In this document: positions 45,796 to 55,470 of the stretch, in pieces
Layout: each line of letters begins with the position of its first letter
Numbering within the stretch: the stretch's first letter is position 1
DNA from: Roseovarius pelagicus
Lineage (GTDB): Bacteria; Pseudomonadota; Alphaproteobacteria; Rhodobacterales; Rhodobacteraceae
Assembly: GCF_025639885.1 (NCBI RefSeq)
Contig: NZ_CP106738.1
Span: 1,550,001-1,614,000 of the forward strand
Length of the DNA stretch: 64,000 nt
Direction of reading: 5' to 3'
Made by a program: the position numbers and the translations under genes
Notes under the pieces: generated by a model
What the model saw: the letters and a program-made list of their open reading frames with translations, nothing else
Told to the model about the DNA's origin: nothing
Database searches by the model: none

Positions 45796-48117
45796 ATGAC
45801 TATGCTCGACTTTCGCCGGGAGCGGCTTACAAAACCCATTCATCGATGGGCGAGGGCTGCGCTTCCATCGCTGTCAGAGACCGAAGCAGAGGCACTGAAA
45901 TCAGGAGAGGTCTGGTGGGAGGCGGAACTGTTTTCCGGCAACCCCGACTGGCAGAAACTGCGCGACGTGGCGCCGCCGAAACTGACCGATGAAGAACAGG
46001 CGTTTCTGGACGGCCCCTGCCACACGCTTTGCGAAATGGTCGACGACTGGAGCGCAAACCGTCTCACAGCCGATCTGACCGACGAGGCGTGGCAGTATCT
46101 GCGCGAAAATGGATTTTTCGGAATGATCATTCCGAAAGAACATGGAGGGCTGGGGTTCTCCGCGCTGGCGCATTCCGAAATCGTCAGGTTCATTTCGACC
46201 CGCTCTTTGGTGGCCGCAGTGACGGTCATGGTGCCCAATTCGCTAGGTCCCGGAGAACTGCTGCACCAGTTCGGCACTGACGCGCAAAAGAAATACTGGC
46301 TGCCCCGGCTTGCCGACGGGCGCGAGCTACCAGCGTTCGGGCTGACCAGCGAAGAGGCGGGATCGGATGCTGCGGCGATGGTCGACACCGGTATCGTCTG
46401 CCACGGCGAATGGAAGGGCGAAAAGGTTCTGGGGCTTCGGCTAAACTGGGCAAAGCGGTACATCACGCTGTCGCCAGTCTGCACCGTGCTGGGGCTGGCA
46501 TTCAAGATGCACGACCCCGACGGGTTACTGGGCGGTGCCAAGGATATTGGTATCACCTGCGCGCTCGTGCCCGCCGATCTGGAAGGGGTCGAAATCGGTC
46601 GCAGGCATATTCCCGCAGGACAGATGTTCCAGAACGGTCCGACCACTGGTTCGGATGTGTTCATCCCGCTTGATCACATCATCGGCGGGCCGGATTATGC
46701 CGGTCGCGGCTGGATGATGCTGATGAGCGCCCTTGCCGCGGGGCGAGGCATATCGCTGCCATCCCTTTCGGCCGCGGCAACGGCCCTGTCGGCCTACACG
46801 ACGGGCGCCTACGCCCGCATCCGCCAGCAGTTCGGCATTCCGATCGCAAAATTCGGCGGGGTGCAGGAGGGGCTGGGACGGTTGGCCTCGGGTGCCTACG
46901 CGCTGGACGCTGCGCGGCAACTGACCTGCGTAGGCCTAGATGAGGGGCGCGCGTTGGCGGTGATCTCGGGGATAATGAAATCGAATGCCACTTACCGGAT
47001 GCGCGACGCACTCAACGACGCGATGGACATTCATTCCGGCAAAGCGGTGATCGACGGCCCGACGAATTATCTCTCGCCACTCTACAAGGCCGTTCCCATC
47101 GGCATCACCGTCGAGGGCGCCAATATCCTGACCCGCAGCCTGATTATTTTCGGCCAAGGGTCAATCCGGGCGCATCCCCATCTTCTTGATGAGATGCAGG
47201 CACTTGAGGAAGATGATGAGGACAAATCACTCAAGGCGTTCGACCGGCATTTCTGGGCCCATGTTGGCCATGCCACCAGAACCCTGTTTCGTGCCTTTGG
47301 TCGCGCTTGGACCCACGCCCTGTTTGCCCCGGCACCGAAAGATGCGGGCAAAGTCGCGCGTATCTATCGCAAGATGTCACGCTGGGCGGCAGCCTTTGCG
47401 CTGACCGCCGATTTTGCCTTTCTTACAATGGGGGGTGGGCTCAAGCGGCGCGAGATGATCTCGGCCCGGCTCGGAGATGTCCTGTCCGAGCTTTACATCC
47501 TCTCGGCGACGGTCAAGCGCTGGGAAAACGAGGGGCGCCATGACGAAGACCTGCCGCTGGTGCAATTCGCGGCCGACAGCGCATTCGACAAGATCGGGCG
47601 CAGTCTAGATGCGGTGCTGGCCAACATGCCTGCGCGATGGGCCGGGTGGTTTCTGCGCGCCGTGACACTACCCAAATGGGCCTCGCGGGGGCCCAGCGAC
47701 GAACTGACCGCGACCTGCGCCAACCTGATTACGGAGCCGACAGGTACCCGTGACCGGATTCACGGAAACATGTTTGACGGTTGCACCCGCGACGGGATCG
47801 ATACCCTGCGCAGTGCCTATCAGGCGGTCATCGACGCGGCCCCGATCGAAAAGCGTCTGCGCGACGCCAGTCTGAGTCAGGCAGACGGGTTGAAGATCGG
47901 CAAGATCACTCAGGCCGAGAGTGACCAGCTCGATGCGATGCGCACCCTCGTTCAGGCGGTCATTGCCGTTGACGATTTCACACCCGAGGAACTGTCGGCG
48001 CTCTTTCCCGAGGCGGGCGGCACACAGCATTCACCCGAGCTGAAATCCAGCACCCGCAAACCCGCAACCCGAAAACCTGCCGACAGCGACAGACGCCGAC
48101 AAGAGGCCGCAGAATGA
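45796..48117 (+). CDS. fadE: FadE-like acyl-CoA dehydrogenase
   Basis: A 773-residue FAD enzyme for the first step of beta-oxidation, of the long E. coli FadE type. Landmarks are VWWEAELFSGNPDWQKLRD, GFFGMIIPKEHGGLGFSALA, AVTVMVPNSLGPGELL, FGLTSEEAGSDAAAM, GVQEGLGRLASGAYALDAAR, and ITVEGANILTRSLIIFGQG, which carries the catalytic-region Glu. The C-terminal 270 residues are the FadE-specific extension. It lacks the N-terminal membrane helices of E. coli FadE. Start ATG 45796 has GGGAG 7 nt upstream. It overlaps the thiolase gene by 4 bp. Confidence 0.9.
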   Translation: MTMLDFRRERLTKPIHRWARAALPSLSETEAEALKSGEVWWEAELFSGNPDWQKLRDVAPPKLTDEEQAFLDGPCHTLCEMVDDWSANRLTADLTDEAWQYLRENGFFGMIIPKEHGGLGFSALAHSEIVRFISTRSLVAAVTVMVPNSLGPGELLHQFGTDAQKKYWLPRLADGRELPAFGLTSEEAGSDAAAMVDTGIVCHGEWKGEKVLGLRLNWAKRYITLSPVCTVLGLAFKMHDPDGLLGGAKDIGITCALVPADLEGVEIGRRHIPAGQMFQNGPTTGSDVFIPLDHIIGGPDYAGRGWMMLMSALAAGRGISLPSLSAAATALSAYTTGAYARIRQQFGIPIAKFGGVQEGLGRLASGAYALDAARQLTCVGLDEGRALAVISGIMKSNATYRMRDALNDAMDIHSGKAVIDGPTNYLSPLYKAVPIGITVEGANILTRSLIIFGQGSIRAHPHLLDEMQALEEDDEDKSLKAFDRHFWAHVGHATRTLFRAFGRAWTHALFAPAPKDAGKVARIYRKMSRWAAAFALTADFAFLTMGGGLKRREMISARLGDVLSELYILSATVKRWENEGRHDEDLPLVQFAADSAFDKIGRSLDAVLANMPARWAGWFLRAVTLPKWASRGPSDELTATCANLITEPTGTRDRIHGNMFDGCTRDGIDTLRSAYQAVIDAAPIEKRLRDASLSQADGLKIGKITQAESDQLDAMRTLVQAVIAVDDFTPEELSALFPEAGGTQHSPELKSSTRKPATRKPADSDRRRQEAAE

Positions 48118-49406
48118 CCGACGACCGATCCGTTTATATCGTCGATGGCGCCCGCACGCCGTTTCTCAAGGCGCGGTCCGGCCCCGGCCCCTTTACCCCC
48201 GTCGATCTGGCGGTTCAGTGCGGCCGTCCCCTATTGCTGCGCCAGCCGTTTGCGCGAGATGCGATCGACCTTGTCATTCTGGGATGCGTGAACGTGATCG
48301 CCGACGAGATGAACCCGGCCCGCGTGGCGGCGCTGCGCCTGAATCTGGGAGAGGAAACGGTTGCCTTTACGGTTCAGATCAACTGCGGATCGGGGATGCA
48401 GTCGATCGACACGGCCTATCGTTACATCCGCGACGGCTCGCACGATCTGATTCTGGCCGGTGGTGCCGAGGCGCTGTCGCATGCGCCGCTTGTGCTGCGG
48501 CAGGAAGCGGTCGAATGGTATGCTGGTCTGGCCCGCTCCAAGGGGCCTCTGGACACCGCATCGCACCTGACCGGCATCAGGCCCGATTTCTTTAAGCCCG
48601 TGATCGGGCTGGAGCGCGGTCTGACCGATCCGATCACCGATCTCAACATGGGGCAGACTGCCGAAGTGCTCGCCCATCGGTTCAGCATCTCCCGCGAAGA
48701 GGCCGACGCATATGCGATTGAAAGTCACAAGCGTCTGGCGCGCGCGCAGAAGGAAGGCTGGTTGACGGACGAGATTTCACCGGCCTTCGACCGTGACGGC
48801 AACCATTACGCCCACGACGACGGCGTGCGCCCGGACAGCGACATGGAAAAGCTGGCCAAGCTGACGCCGGTATTCGAAAAGCCCTATGGCAAAGTCACCG
48901 CGGGCAATGCCAGTCAGATTACCGATGGCGCAAGCTGGGTCATTCTGGCGTCGCAGCAGGCGGTCGAGGAACACGGACTGACACCAATTGCCCGTATCGT
49001 CGACAGCGAATGGTCGGCGCTTGATCCGTCGATCATGGGGCTGGGGCCGGTGCTGTGCTCGACTGCCATCGCGCGCCGCCACAACCTTGGTTGCGATGAC
49101 ATCGGCCTGTGGGAACTGAACGAGGCATTCGCCGCGCAGGTGCTGTCCTGTCTTGCCGCGTGGCAGGATGATGCCTTTTGCCGCGATGTGCTGGGTCTGG
49201 ACGGCGCATTCGGGCAGATTGATCATATGCGGCTGAATGTCGATGGCGGCGCGATTTCCTTGGGCCACCCGGTCGGCACCAGCGGCAACCGGATTGTTCT
49301 GCACCTTGCCAATGCGATGAAGCGCAAGGCCGTCGGGCGCGGCATGGCGACGGAATGTATCGGTGGCGGTCTGGGTGGCGCGATGCTTTTGGAGGGCGTA
49401 ACATGA
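48114..49406 (+). CDS. Acetyl-CoA C-acyltransferase (thiolase)
   Basis: A 430-residue thiolase that releases acetyl-CoA in the last step of beta-oxidation. The nucleophile Cys91 is in QINCGSGMQSID, the catalytic His in SLGHPVGTSGNR and the second Cys in ATECIGGGLGGAM. Length and context fit FadI or FadA rather than the biosynthetic type. It overlaps fadE (ATGA) upstream and the fadB/J-like gene downstream. Confidence 0.93.
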   Translation: MTDDRSVYIVDGARTPFLKARSGPGPFTPVDLAVQCGRPLLLRQPFARDAIDLVILGCVNVIADEMNPARVAALRLNLGEETVAFTVQINCGSGMQSIDTAYRYIRDGSHDLILAGGAEALSHAPLVLRQEAVEWYAGLARSKGPLDTASHLTGIRPDFFKPVIGLERGLTDPITDLNMGQTAEVLAHRFSISREEADAYAIESHKRLARAQKEGWLTDEISPAFDRDGNHYAHDDGVRPDSDMEKLAKLTPVFEKPYGKVTAGNASQITDGASWVILASQQAVEEHGLTPIARIVDSEWSALDPSIMGLGPVLCSTAIARRHNLGCDDIGLWELNEAFAAQVLSCLAAWQDDAFCRDVLGLDGAFGQIDHMRLNVDGGAISLGHPVGTSGNRIVLHLANAMKRKAVGRGMATECIGGGLGGAMLLEGVT

Positions 49407-51493
49407 CCGGCCCCGTACTGAAACATCTGGGCGAGGTCCGGTTGGAGCTTGGGCCCGCGCAGAACGCCAATCGGCAGGGCGCGTGGCGATCCGCCACCGA
49501 TGTGCATGGCATCCAGTGGCTCGCGCTGGACGCGGAAGGCAGCGGAACGAACACGATTTCGCGCGGTGTGCTCGAAGATCTGAATGTGCTGCTCGACCGG
49601 ATCGAGGCAAAGCCGCCAAAAGGTCTGGTTCTTCGCTCGGTCAAGACAGGGGGGTTCGCGGCGGGTGCTGATATCTCGATGTTTCGTGACATGTCCGATC
49701 AGGACGAGGCGAAAGCCATGCTGGAACAGGGTCACGCGGTGCTGGACCGGCTCGAAAGCCTTGAATGCCCCACCGTCTGCATTGTGCACGGGCACGCACT
49801 GGGCGCGGGGTTTGAACTGGCCCTTGCCTGCGACCGGATCATCGCCGTCGAAGGTGCGAGCTTTGGCTTTCCCGAGGTGCGTCTGGGTCTGCATCCCGGC
49901 CTTGGCGGCACCTTCCGCCTGACCGAACGCATCGACCCGATCAAGGCGATGACCCTGATGCTGACCGGCAAAACTGCCTACACGGCAAAGGCCGAAGGGC
50001 TGGGCATCGTTGATCTGGTGACCGAGGAGCGCCATGTCGAGGCCGCCGTGCACGCCGCAATCGACGGCGAGTTGTCCCGCGCCGGACCGGGTCTGACCGG
50101 GCGGACCATGTCGCTGTCGACCGCGCGTAGCCTTGCCGCCCGAAAAATGCGCCAGAAAGCCCAAGAGGACGCGCCCGCAGAACATTATCCGGCGCCTCAT
50201 GCGCTGATCGACCTCTGGGAGGAACATGGCGACAGCCGGACCGACATGCAGAGCGGCGAAATCGCCTCTTTTGTCCGGCTTCTATCCACTGAGACGTCGC
50301 AAAATCTGGTCCGTGTCTTCTTTCTGCAGCAACAGCTCAAGGATGCCGGGCGGGGCAGCGACGACATCAAGCATGTCCATGTGATCGGTGCCGGAACGAT
50401 GGGCGCCGAAATCGCCGCGTGGTGCGCGGTAAAGGGCAAGTCGGTCACGCTGTCTGATCCCGATATCGAGGCGCTGTCACAGTCGGTCGTGACCGCCTGC
50501 CGCATCTGCGAAGAAGAGCATCTGAATTCGCTTGAAACGCGCGATGTCCTGGATCGGCTGATGCCGGACCCCGACCGGATTGGTGTCGCACGCGCCGATC
50601 TGGTAATCGAGGTCGGCCCAGAGGACGCGGAAATCAAGGCTCAGATCTATGCCGAGATCGAGCCGCAGATGAACCCGGTCGCGACGCTTGCCACAAACAC
50701 GTCCTCGCTGTCCCTGACCGACCTGGCGAAGACGCTGAAGCGTCCCAGCCGGTTTGCGGGGCTCCATTTCTTCAATCCCGTCGCCAAGATGCAGCTTGTT
50801 GAGGTCGTCTCGCACCCCGATACATTTCAGACCGTCACCGACCAGCTTGCGGCGTTTTGCGGTGCAATCGGCCGCCTGCCCGCTAGGATCGGTGATTATC
50901 CGGGCTTTCTGGTTAACCGCGCGCTGACCCCCTACTTGCTTGAGGCGATCCGCATGATCGACGAAGGCCATGACAAGGAAACCATCGACCATGCCGCAGA
51001 GGTGTTCGGGATGCCGGTCGGTCCGGTCGAGCTTGCCGATCGGGTGGGTCTCGATATCTGCCTGCATGTCGCTGACAGCCTGCGCAGTGGTCTGGAGAAA
51101 CCAATACCCGAGGTGCCCGGCTGGCTGCGTGACCAAGTGAACGACAAGGGTGACACTGGCAAGAAATCCGGCAAGGGCCTGTATGTCTGGCGCGACGGCG
51201 AGGCGCAAAAGACCACCACTCGCCCCCCAAAGCCCGACGATGACATGACCGACCGCCTGATCCTTCCGATGCTGGACGCCTGCGTGGAATGTTTGCGCAA
51301 AGGCGTTGTCAAAGACGAAGTCGTGATCGACGCCGCAATGACCTTCGCGACCGGCTTCGCGCCGTTCCGGGGTGGCCCGATGCACTATGCGCGGACGCGC
51401 GGGGCGCAGGATATCCACCAGCGGCTTCACGATCTGGCCGCCGCCCACGGCGATCGCTTCCAGCCTGACCCGGGCTGGGCGGATCTGCGCTGA
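49403..51493 (+). CDS. FadB/FadJ-like multifunctional enoyl-CoA hydratase / 3-hydroxyacyl-CoA dehydrogenase
   Basis: A 696-residue two-part enzyme. The N-terminal crotonase domain (about 1-200) has the oxyanion and catalytic residues in GGFAAGADISMF, HALGAGFELALACD and FGFPEVRLGLHPGLGGTFRL. The C-terminal NAD domain (about 325-690) has VIGAGTMGAEIAAWC, FAGLHFFNPVAKMQLVEVV with the catalytic His, and GFLVNRALTPYLLEAIRM. It hydrates and oxidises acyl-CoA intermediates. Start ATG 49403 overlaps the thiolase stop. Confidence 0.93.
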   Translation: MTGPVLKHLGEVRLELGPAQNANRQGAWRSATDVHGIQWLALDAEGSGTNTISRGVLEDLNVLLDRIEAKPPKGLVLRSVKTGGFAAGADISMFRDMSDQDEAKAMLEQGHAVLDRLESLECPTVCIVHGHALGAGFELALACDRIIAVEGASFGFPEVRLGLHPGLGGTFRLTERIDPIKAMTLMLTGKTAYTAKAEGLGIVDLVTEERHVEAAVHAAIDGELSRAGPGLTGRTMSLSTARSLAARKMRQKAQEDAPAEHYPAPHALIDLWEEHGDSRTDMQSGEIASFVRLLSTETSQNLVRVFFLQQQLKDAGRGSDDIKHVHVIGAGTMGAEIAAWCAVKGKSVTLSDPDIEALSQSVVTACRICEEEHLNSLETRDVLDRLMPDPDRIGVARADLVIEVGPEDAEIKAQIYAEIEPQMNPVATLATNTSSLSLTDLAKTLKRPSRFAGLHFFNPVAKMQLVEVVSHPDTFQTVTDQLAAFCGAIGRLPARIGDYPGFLVNRALTPYLLEAIRMIDEGHDKETIDHAAEVFGMPVGPVELADRVGLDICLHVADSLRSGLEKPIPEVPGWLRDQVNDKGDTGKKSGKGLYVWRDGEAQKTTTRPPKPDDDMTDRLILPMLDACVECLRKGVVKDEVVIDAAMTFATGFAPFRGGPMHYARTRGAQDIHQRLHDLAAAHGDRFQPDPGWADLR

Positions 51494-51494
51494 T

Positions 51495-53369
51495 ATGGCG
51501 ACGACCGATGGGCGATTGTCGGATGCGGGAACGCTTGCGCGCCAGATCATCGATCACACCGGCGGGGACATCCGCCTCGCCCTGCCGCTGGGTTTGGGCA
51601 AGGCAAATACGATCGTGAACGCGCTGACCGACGAGGCGCTACGCGATTCCGGTATTAGGCTGACGATCTTTACCGCCCTTACGCTGCAGCGCCCGATCAG
51701 CAATAGCGACATGCAGGCCCGGTTTCTCGGCCCGGCCGCAGACCGGCTCTTTGGCGCATACACGCCGCTCCATTATGCCACGTGTCTGCGCGACGGCACG
51801 CTGCCGGACAACATCACAGTTCTCGAATTTTTCTTTCAGGCCGGCGTCTGGCTGGGTCATGGCGATGCCCAACAGAATTATGTCACGGCGAACTATACCC
51901 ACGCGCTGCACTACTTGATGGCGCGCCGGCCGAATGTCATCGCTCAACTGATCGCGCAGGATCACGACAGGTTCAGCCTTGGGGGCAATACCGACATCAC
52001 CGTGGACCTGCTGAAAGCACGCCGCGACGGCACACAGGATTTCCTATTTGCCGGCGAGATTAATCCCGAGCTTCCCTTCATGGGGGAAACCGGTGAAATC
52101 CCAAGAGCCGAGATCGACCTGCTGCTGGATGACCCCGAAACCCATTTCGAGCTTTTCTCGGTGCCCAAACGCCCGGTCGCGCTGCACGATCATGCCATCG
52201 GTCTGCACGTTTCGCGCCTGATCCGCGACGGCGGAACGCTTCAGATCGGGATCGGGGCCATCGGTGATGCGGTGGCATCGGCGCTGATGCTGCGCCATCA
52301 GAAACCTGCGGTTCTGAGCAGCATCTGGGACAGGGCAACCTTTCCGGTGTCCGAACGGTTCAGGGAAACCGCATCATTCGAGACCGGCCTCTACGCCGTG
52401 ACCGAGATGCTCGTGCAGGGCATTCTGGAGTTGATGAACGCGGGCGTTGTGAAACGAAATGTCGACGGCGTGATGATCCATGCGGGCTTTTTTCTGGATT
52501 GCCGCGACTTCTATCGATCGTTGCGCGACATGCCGGAGGCGCAGCGGGCGCGGATCCGCATGATGCCGGTATCCTTTACCAACCAGCTTTACGGCGACGA
52601 GCAGTCCAAACGCGCCGCTCGTGTCGACGCCCGTTTCGTCAACGCCGCGATGAAAGTGACAGCGCTCGGCGGTGTGGTGTCGGATATCACGGAAAACGGC
52701 CAGATCGTCAGCGGGGTGGGCGGCCAGTTTAATTTCGTGGACCAAGCCTTTGCTCTGAAGGACGCGCGCTCGGTCATCACGCTTCAGTCCACACGCACCA
52801 CCGGCGGGCGGGCGACGTCTAACATCGTCTGGGACCATCCGCACGAAACCATCCCGCGCCATATGCGCGACATTGTCGTTACAGAATACGGCATCGCCGA
52901 TCTGCGGGGACGGACCGACGCCGAGGCGATTCTCGCGATGATCGCGATCGCCGATAGCCGATTTCAGCCCGTGCTCCTGCAACAGGCCAAGGCAGCGGGA
53001 AAATTGCCTGACGACGCCGTTGTGCCCGCCGGGCACGACAACAACACGCCAGCCGCACTGCACGGCTGGTTGCACCGGTTTGCCGAAGATGGCGCGCTGC
53101 AAACCTTTCCGTTCGGCACTGATTTCACCGAGATCGAACAGCGGCTGCTCCCTGCCCTCGCGCTGCTGAAACAATCTCAGGGTTCGGTACGCCGGATGGC
53201 CGGGTTGATGTGGCACGGCATGTCGACGCATCACCACGATCCGGAAGAGGACGCGTGCCTAGATCGAATGCGGTTGTCCAAGGTGACGACACCAGCGCAA
53301 TGGCTGGCATCGATTCTGCTACGCGGTGCGATCAGGGAAAGCGGACCCGGAAGCACAGGCCAGAAATGA
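51495..53369 (+). CDS. Acetyl-CoA hydrolase/transferase-family protein
   Basis: A 624-residue protein of the acetyl-CoA hydrolase / CoA-transferase family. The C-terminal half has the family blocks GGVVSDITENGQIVSGVGGQ, STRTTGGRATSNIVW and VVTEYGIADLRGRTDAEAI. The N-terminal half has LALPLGLGKANTIVNAL. It could free acetate from acetyl-CoA or move CoA between acids. Homology begins at MATTDGRLSDAG, one base past the fadB/J-like stop, not at the longer frame start. A CoA-recycling gene at the end of a fad operon is unusual. Confidence 0.85.
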   Translation: MATTDGRLSDAGTLARQIIDHTGGDIRLALPLGLGKANTIVNALTDEALRDSGIRLTIFTALTLQRPISNSDMQARFLGPAADRLFGAYTPLHYATCLRDGTLPDNITVLEFFFQAGVWLGHGDAQQNYVTANYTHALHYLMARRPNVIAQLIAQDHDRFSLGGNTDITVDLLKARRDGTQDFLFAGEINPELPFMGETGEIPRAEIDLLLDDPETHFELFSVPKRPVALHDHAIGLHVSRLIRDGGTLQIGIGAIGDAVASALMLRHQKPAVLSSIWDRATFPVSERFRETASFETGLYAVTEMLVQGILELMNAGVVKRNVDGVMIHAGFFLDCRDFYRSLRDMPEAQRARIRMMPVSFTNQLYGDEQSKRAARVDARFVNAAMKVTALGGVVSDITENGQIVSGVGGQFNFVDQAFALKDARSVITLQSTRTTGGRATSNIVWDHPHETIPRHMRDIVVTEYGIADLRGRTDAEAILAMIAIADSRFQPVLLQQAKAAGKLPDDAVVPAGHDNNTPAALHGWLHRFAEDGALQTFPFGTDFTEIEQRLLPALALLKQSQGSVRRMAGLMWHGMSTHHHDPEEDACLDRMRLSKVTTPAQWLASILLRGAIRESGPGSTGQK

Positions 53370-53394
53370 TTGTTCTGATCGCAACCGTCTGGTC

Positions 53395-54828
53395 TCAGCA
53401 ACCCGGTATGTGACCGTCGGCGCGGTCCCACGGTGTCGATTCCTGCAGTGCTTCGCACAGATCGCGCAATGCCGGTTTCAGCCCTTCTTCCAGTGTTGGG
53501 TGATAGAATGGCGAGTCAAGCAGCTGTGATACAGTCATCCCACTCTCGATCGCCCAGCACAGCAGATGCGCCAGATGCTCGGCATCGGGCAGGCACATTT
53601 CCGCCCCGGAAAGCCGCGAACCTCCTTTCTCAGCATAAAGACGAATGCCGCCGTGGGCGCGACATTCAATCGTGGCACGACCTTGGTTTTCAAAATCCGT
53701 GCTGCCCACCAGCATGTCCGCCTCTGCGTCGAACGGAACCTTGCCGACGCTGGCTGCAGTCGGGCGCGTAAAAACGATCGACAGTGGCGTCTTGCGGCGG
53801 CTGCGGGCTACATCGGGCCACTTGGCAGCATTGTGGCCTGCAACCGCGCCCTCGTCGGCAGCCTCGTGCAGCAACGGCCTATCGTGATTGGCATCCCCCG
53901 CGATGAAGATCGGGGCGTCCCCGCACTGCATGGTTTTCCTGTCAAAAACCGGTGTGCCGTGATCGTCCAGTTTCAGGTTTGCTTTGGCGAGATTTAGATC
54001 TTCTAGATTGGCCGGTCGCCCGACCGCCAGAAAAACATGCGAAACCAGTGCCTCGCCGCTGGAGTCGCCTTGCCACGAAAGTTTCACCTTGTCTTCCGCA
54101 GGAACCGTCTTTGCGTCAACACCTAGGCAAATCGGGAATTCGTCGGACAGAATATCATGAAGTCTGTTGGCGACTGCCGGATCTGAAAGCGCCGCGATAG
54201 AGTTGCCATGATCTACCACGGTCACATCTACCCCCAGTCGCGACATCGCCTGTGCAATCTCGAGCCCAACCGGTCCCGCCCCGACTACGCCGAGAGAGGT
54301 TGGCAGTTCTTCCAGATCGAACACATTTTCATTGGTCAGCAGCCTGTCGCCCAAACCGCTGAAAGCGTCGGGAACAGTGGGCGCAGCGCCGGTAGCGATG
54401 ATCACTGCCCGGGCATGCACACGCTGCCCGTTGTCAAGGTCCAGTGTGTTGGGGCCGGAAAATTTTGCCCGCGCTTTCACGCAAACACCGTCGGGCAGTT
54501 TTCTGATCTGCGCCTTGGTCGATTCTACGAGCCGATCGCGATGGCGTTGCACTCGTTTCATAACGGCCGGACCGTCTACCTGCGCCGTGGCGTCAATACC
54601 CAGTTGCGATGCCTGAGTAATCCCATGTGCCGCATCCGCCGCTGCGATCAAGAGCTTGGAAGGCATGCAACCTACTGCGGCACAAGTAGTACCGCGAAAC
54701 TCCGGGTCGATTAGCAACGTCTTAGCGCCTGCCTTGCGGGCGTGCCGCTCTGCCACGAGCCCGGCAGTCCCCGCGCCAATAACCGCGACATCGCATTTCA
54801 GGAGAGTGTCGTCTGATGATCTACCCAA
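53395..54828 (-). CDS. Dihydrolipoamide-dehydrogenase-like FAD/NAD disulfide oxidoreductase
   Basis: A 477-residue class I flavin disulfide reductase. FAD site VAVIGAGTAGLVAE (about 14-27), redox-active pair C49-AAVG-C54 in TTCAAVGCMPSK, NAD site GVVGAGPVGLEIAQAMSRLG, FAD motif APIFIAGDANHD and C-terminal base motif FYHPTLEE are all present. The usual GGTC is GTTC. There are no dehydrogenase-complex partners nearby, so it may reduce another disulfide. Start TTG 54828 has AGGAGG 7 nt upstream. Two direct repeats sit just before the SD. Confidence 0.88.
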   Translation of the reverse strand: MGRSSDDTLLKCDVAVIGAGTAGLVAERHARKAGAKTLLIDPEFRGTTCAAVGCMPSKLLIAAADAAHGITQASQLGIDATAQVDGPAVMKRVQRHRDRLVESTKAQIRKLPDGVCVKARAKFSGPNTLDLDNGQRVHARAVIIATGAAPTVPDAFSGLGDRLLTNENVFDLEELPTSLGVVGAGPVGLEIAQAMSRLGVDVTVVDHGNSIAALSDPAVANRLHDILSDEFPICLGVDAKTVPAEDKVKLSWQGDSSGEALVSHVFLAVGRPANLEDLNLAKANLKLDDHGTPVFDRKTMQCGDAPIFIAGDANHDRPLLHEAADEGAVAGHNAAKWPDVARSRRKTPLSIVFTRPTAASVGKVPFDAEADMLVGSTDFENQGRATIECRAHGGIRLYAEKGGSRLSGAEMCLPDAEHLAHLLCWAIESGMTVSQLLDSPFYHPTLEEGLKPALRDLCEALQESTPWDRADGHIPGC

Positions 54829-54842
54829 GGTACGGCCTCCTG

Positions 54843-54877
54843 TTTCTGTTGATCTAGGGCGAATTTCTATTGATCTA
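54843..54877 (-). promoter_or_regulatory. Tandem operator-like repeats before the flavoprotein gene
   Basis: Read on the minus strand, TAGATCAACAGAAA (54856-54843) and TAGATCAATAGAAA (54877-54864) differ at one base and are 21 bp apart, two helical turns. A TTGACA (54899-54894) lies just upstream and could be a -35 element, placing the repeats over the -10 and start site. Repressor binding is a natural reading, but no regulator gene is adjacent. Confidence 0.5.
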
Positions 54878-55470
54878 AGGTGAAACTCCAGCTTGTCAAA
54901 ATGCAGCGTTCAACACTTGCGACAATTCCGTAGGAACCAGTCCCGGTCTTCAGCGAATACACCCTAAGTTAAGCAGTCGGATCACCCAAAGATCACTCGA
55001 ATCCGCTCCCGTTTGGCTACAAAATGAAAATTGAGCGGAAAATCCCATCACATCGCGATCTATCGGGGTTGGCAACGGTATGGACGATTTCGTTTCTTAC
55101 AGCAGTAATCACATTCTTCATACGATACGCTTTCTACCGATGTTGATCATTTTGCCGTCACGCTAAGGCACGTGTATTATTGCTTCACTAAGAAACTCCA
55201 ACCCAAGCCATCTGCCCCAGAAATTCCGGTCGCAGGAATGCCCTGATGAAAAGGGCGATAGCAACCATAAGTACCCGCTAAAACAGGCCCGACCTTTCCC
55301 CCAAACGTGCGAATGAATGTCGGTCGACGTCGGCATCGAACTTGGCTTGTCGACATCCCTCGGCGTGAAGAGCGGCTGAAACACAAGTAATTCGGTGAGT
55401 TCAGCCCTTCGCCTCCTCTAGCAACCGCGGAGCATCACGGTATGCTTGATTTCAGAAATTGCTCTCGAAA
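54878..55470. other. AT-richer intergenic region with no clear gene
   Basis: This 593-bp stretch between two minus-strand units has lower GC than its surroundings and no open frame with a recognisable product. A minus-strand frame at 55177-55386 (69 residues) resembles nothing I know and lacks an SD site. A 40-codon plus-strand frame is listed separately as a weak candidate. Confidence 0.5.
55024..55146 (+). CDS. Possible 40-residue single-TM protein (weak)
   Basis: ATG 55024 to TGA 55146 encodes MKIERKIPSHRD then a hydrophobic run LATVWTISFLTAVITFF and a basic end IRYAFYRC. This is the shape of a small bitopic membrane protein. There is no good SD site (TTTGGCTACAAA precedes the ATG) and no homologue I recognise. 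Chance is a real alternative. Confidence 0.2.
   Translation: MKIERKIPSHRDLSGLATVWTISFLTAVITFFIRYAFYRC

Noticed and set aside
55177..55386. A 69-residue minus-strand frame in the gap before the oxidase operon
   Set aside because: There is no SD site, no recognisable domain and a second equally long frame overlaps it; I could not support it.
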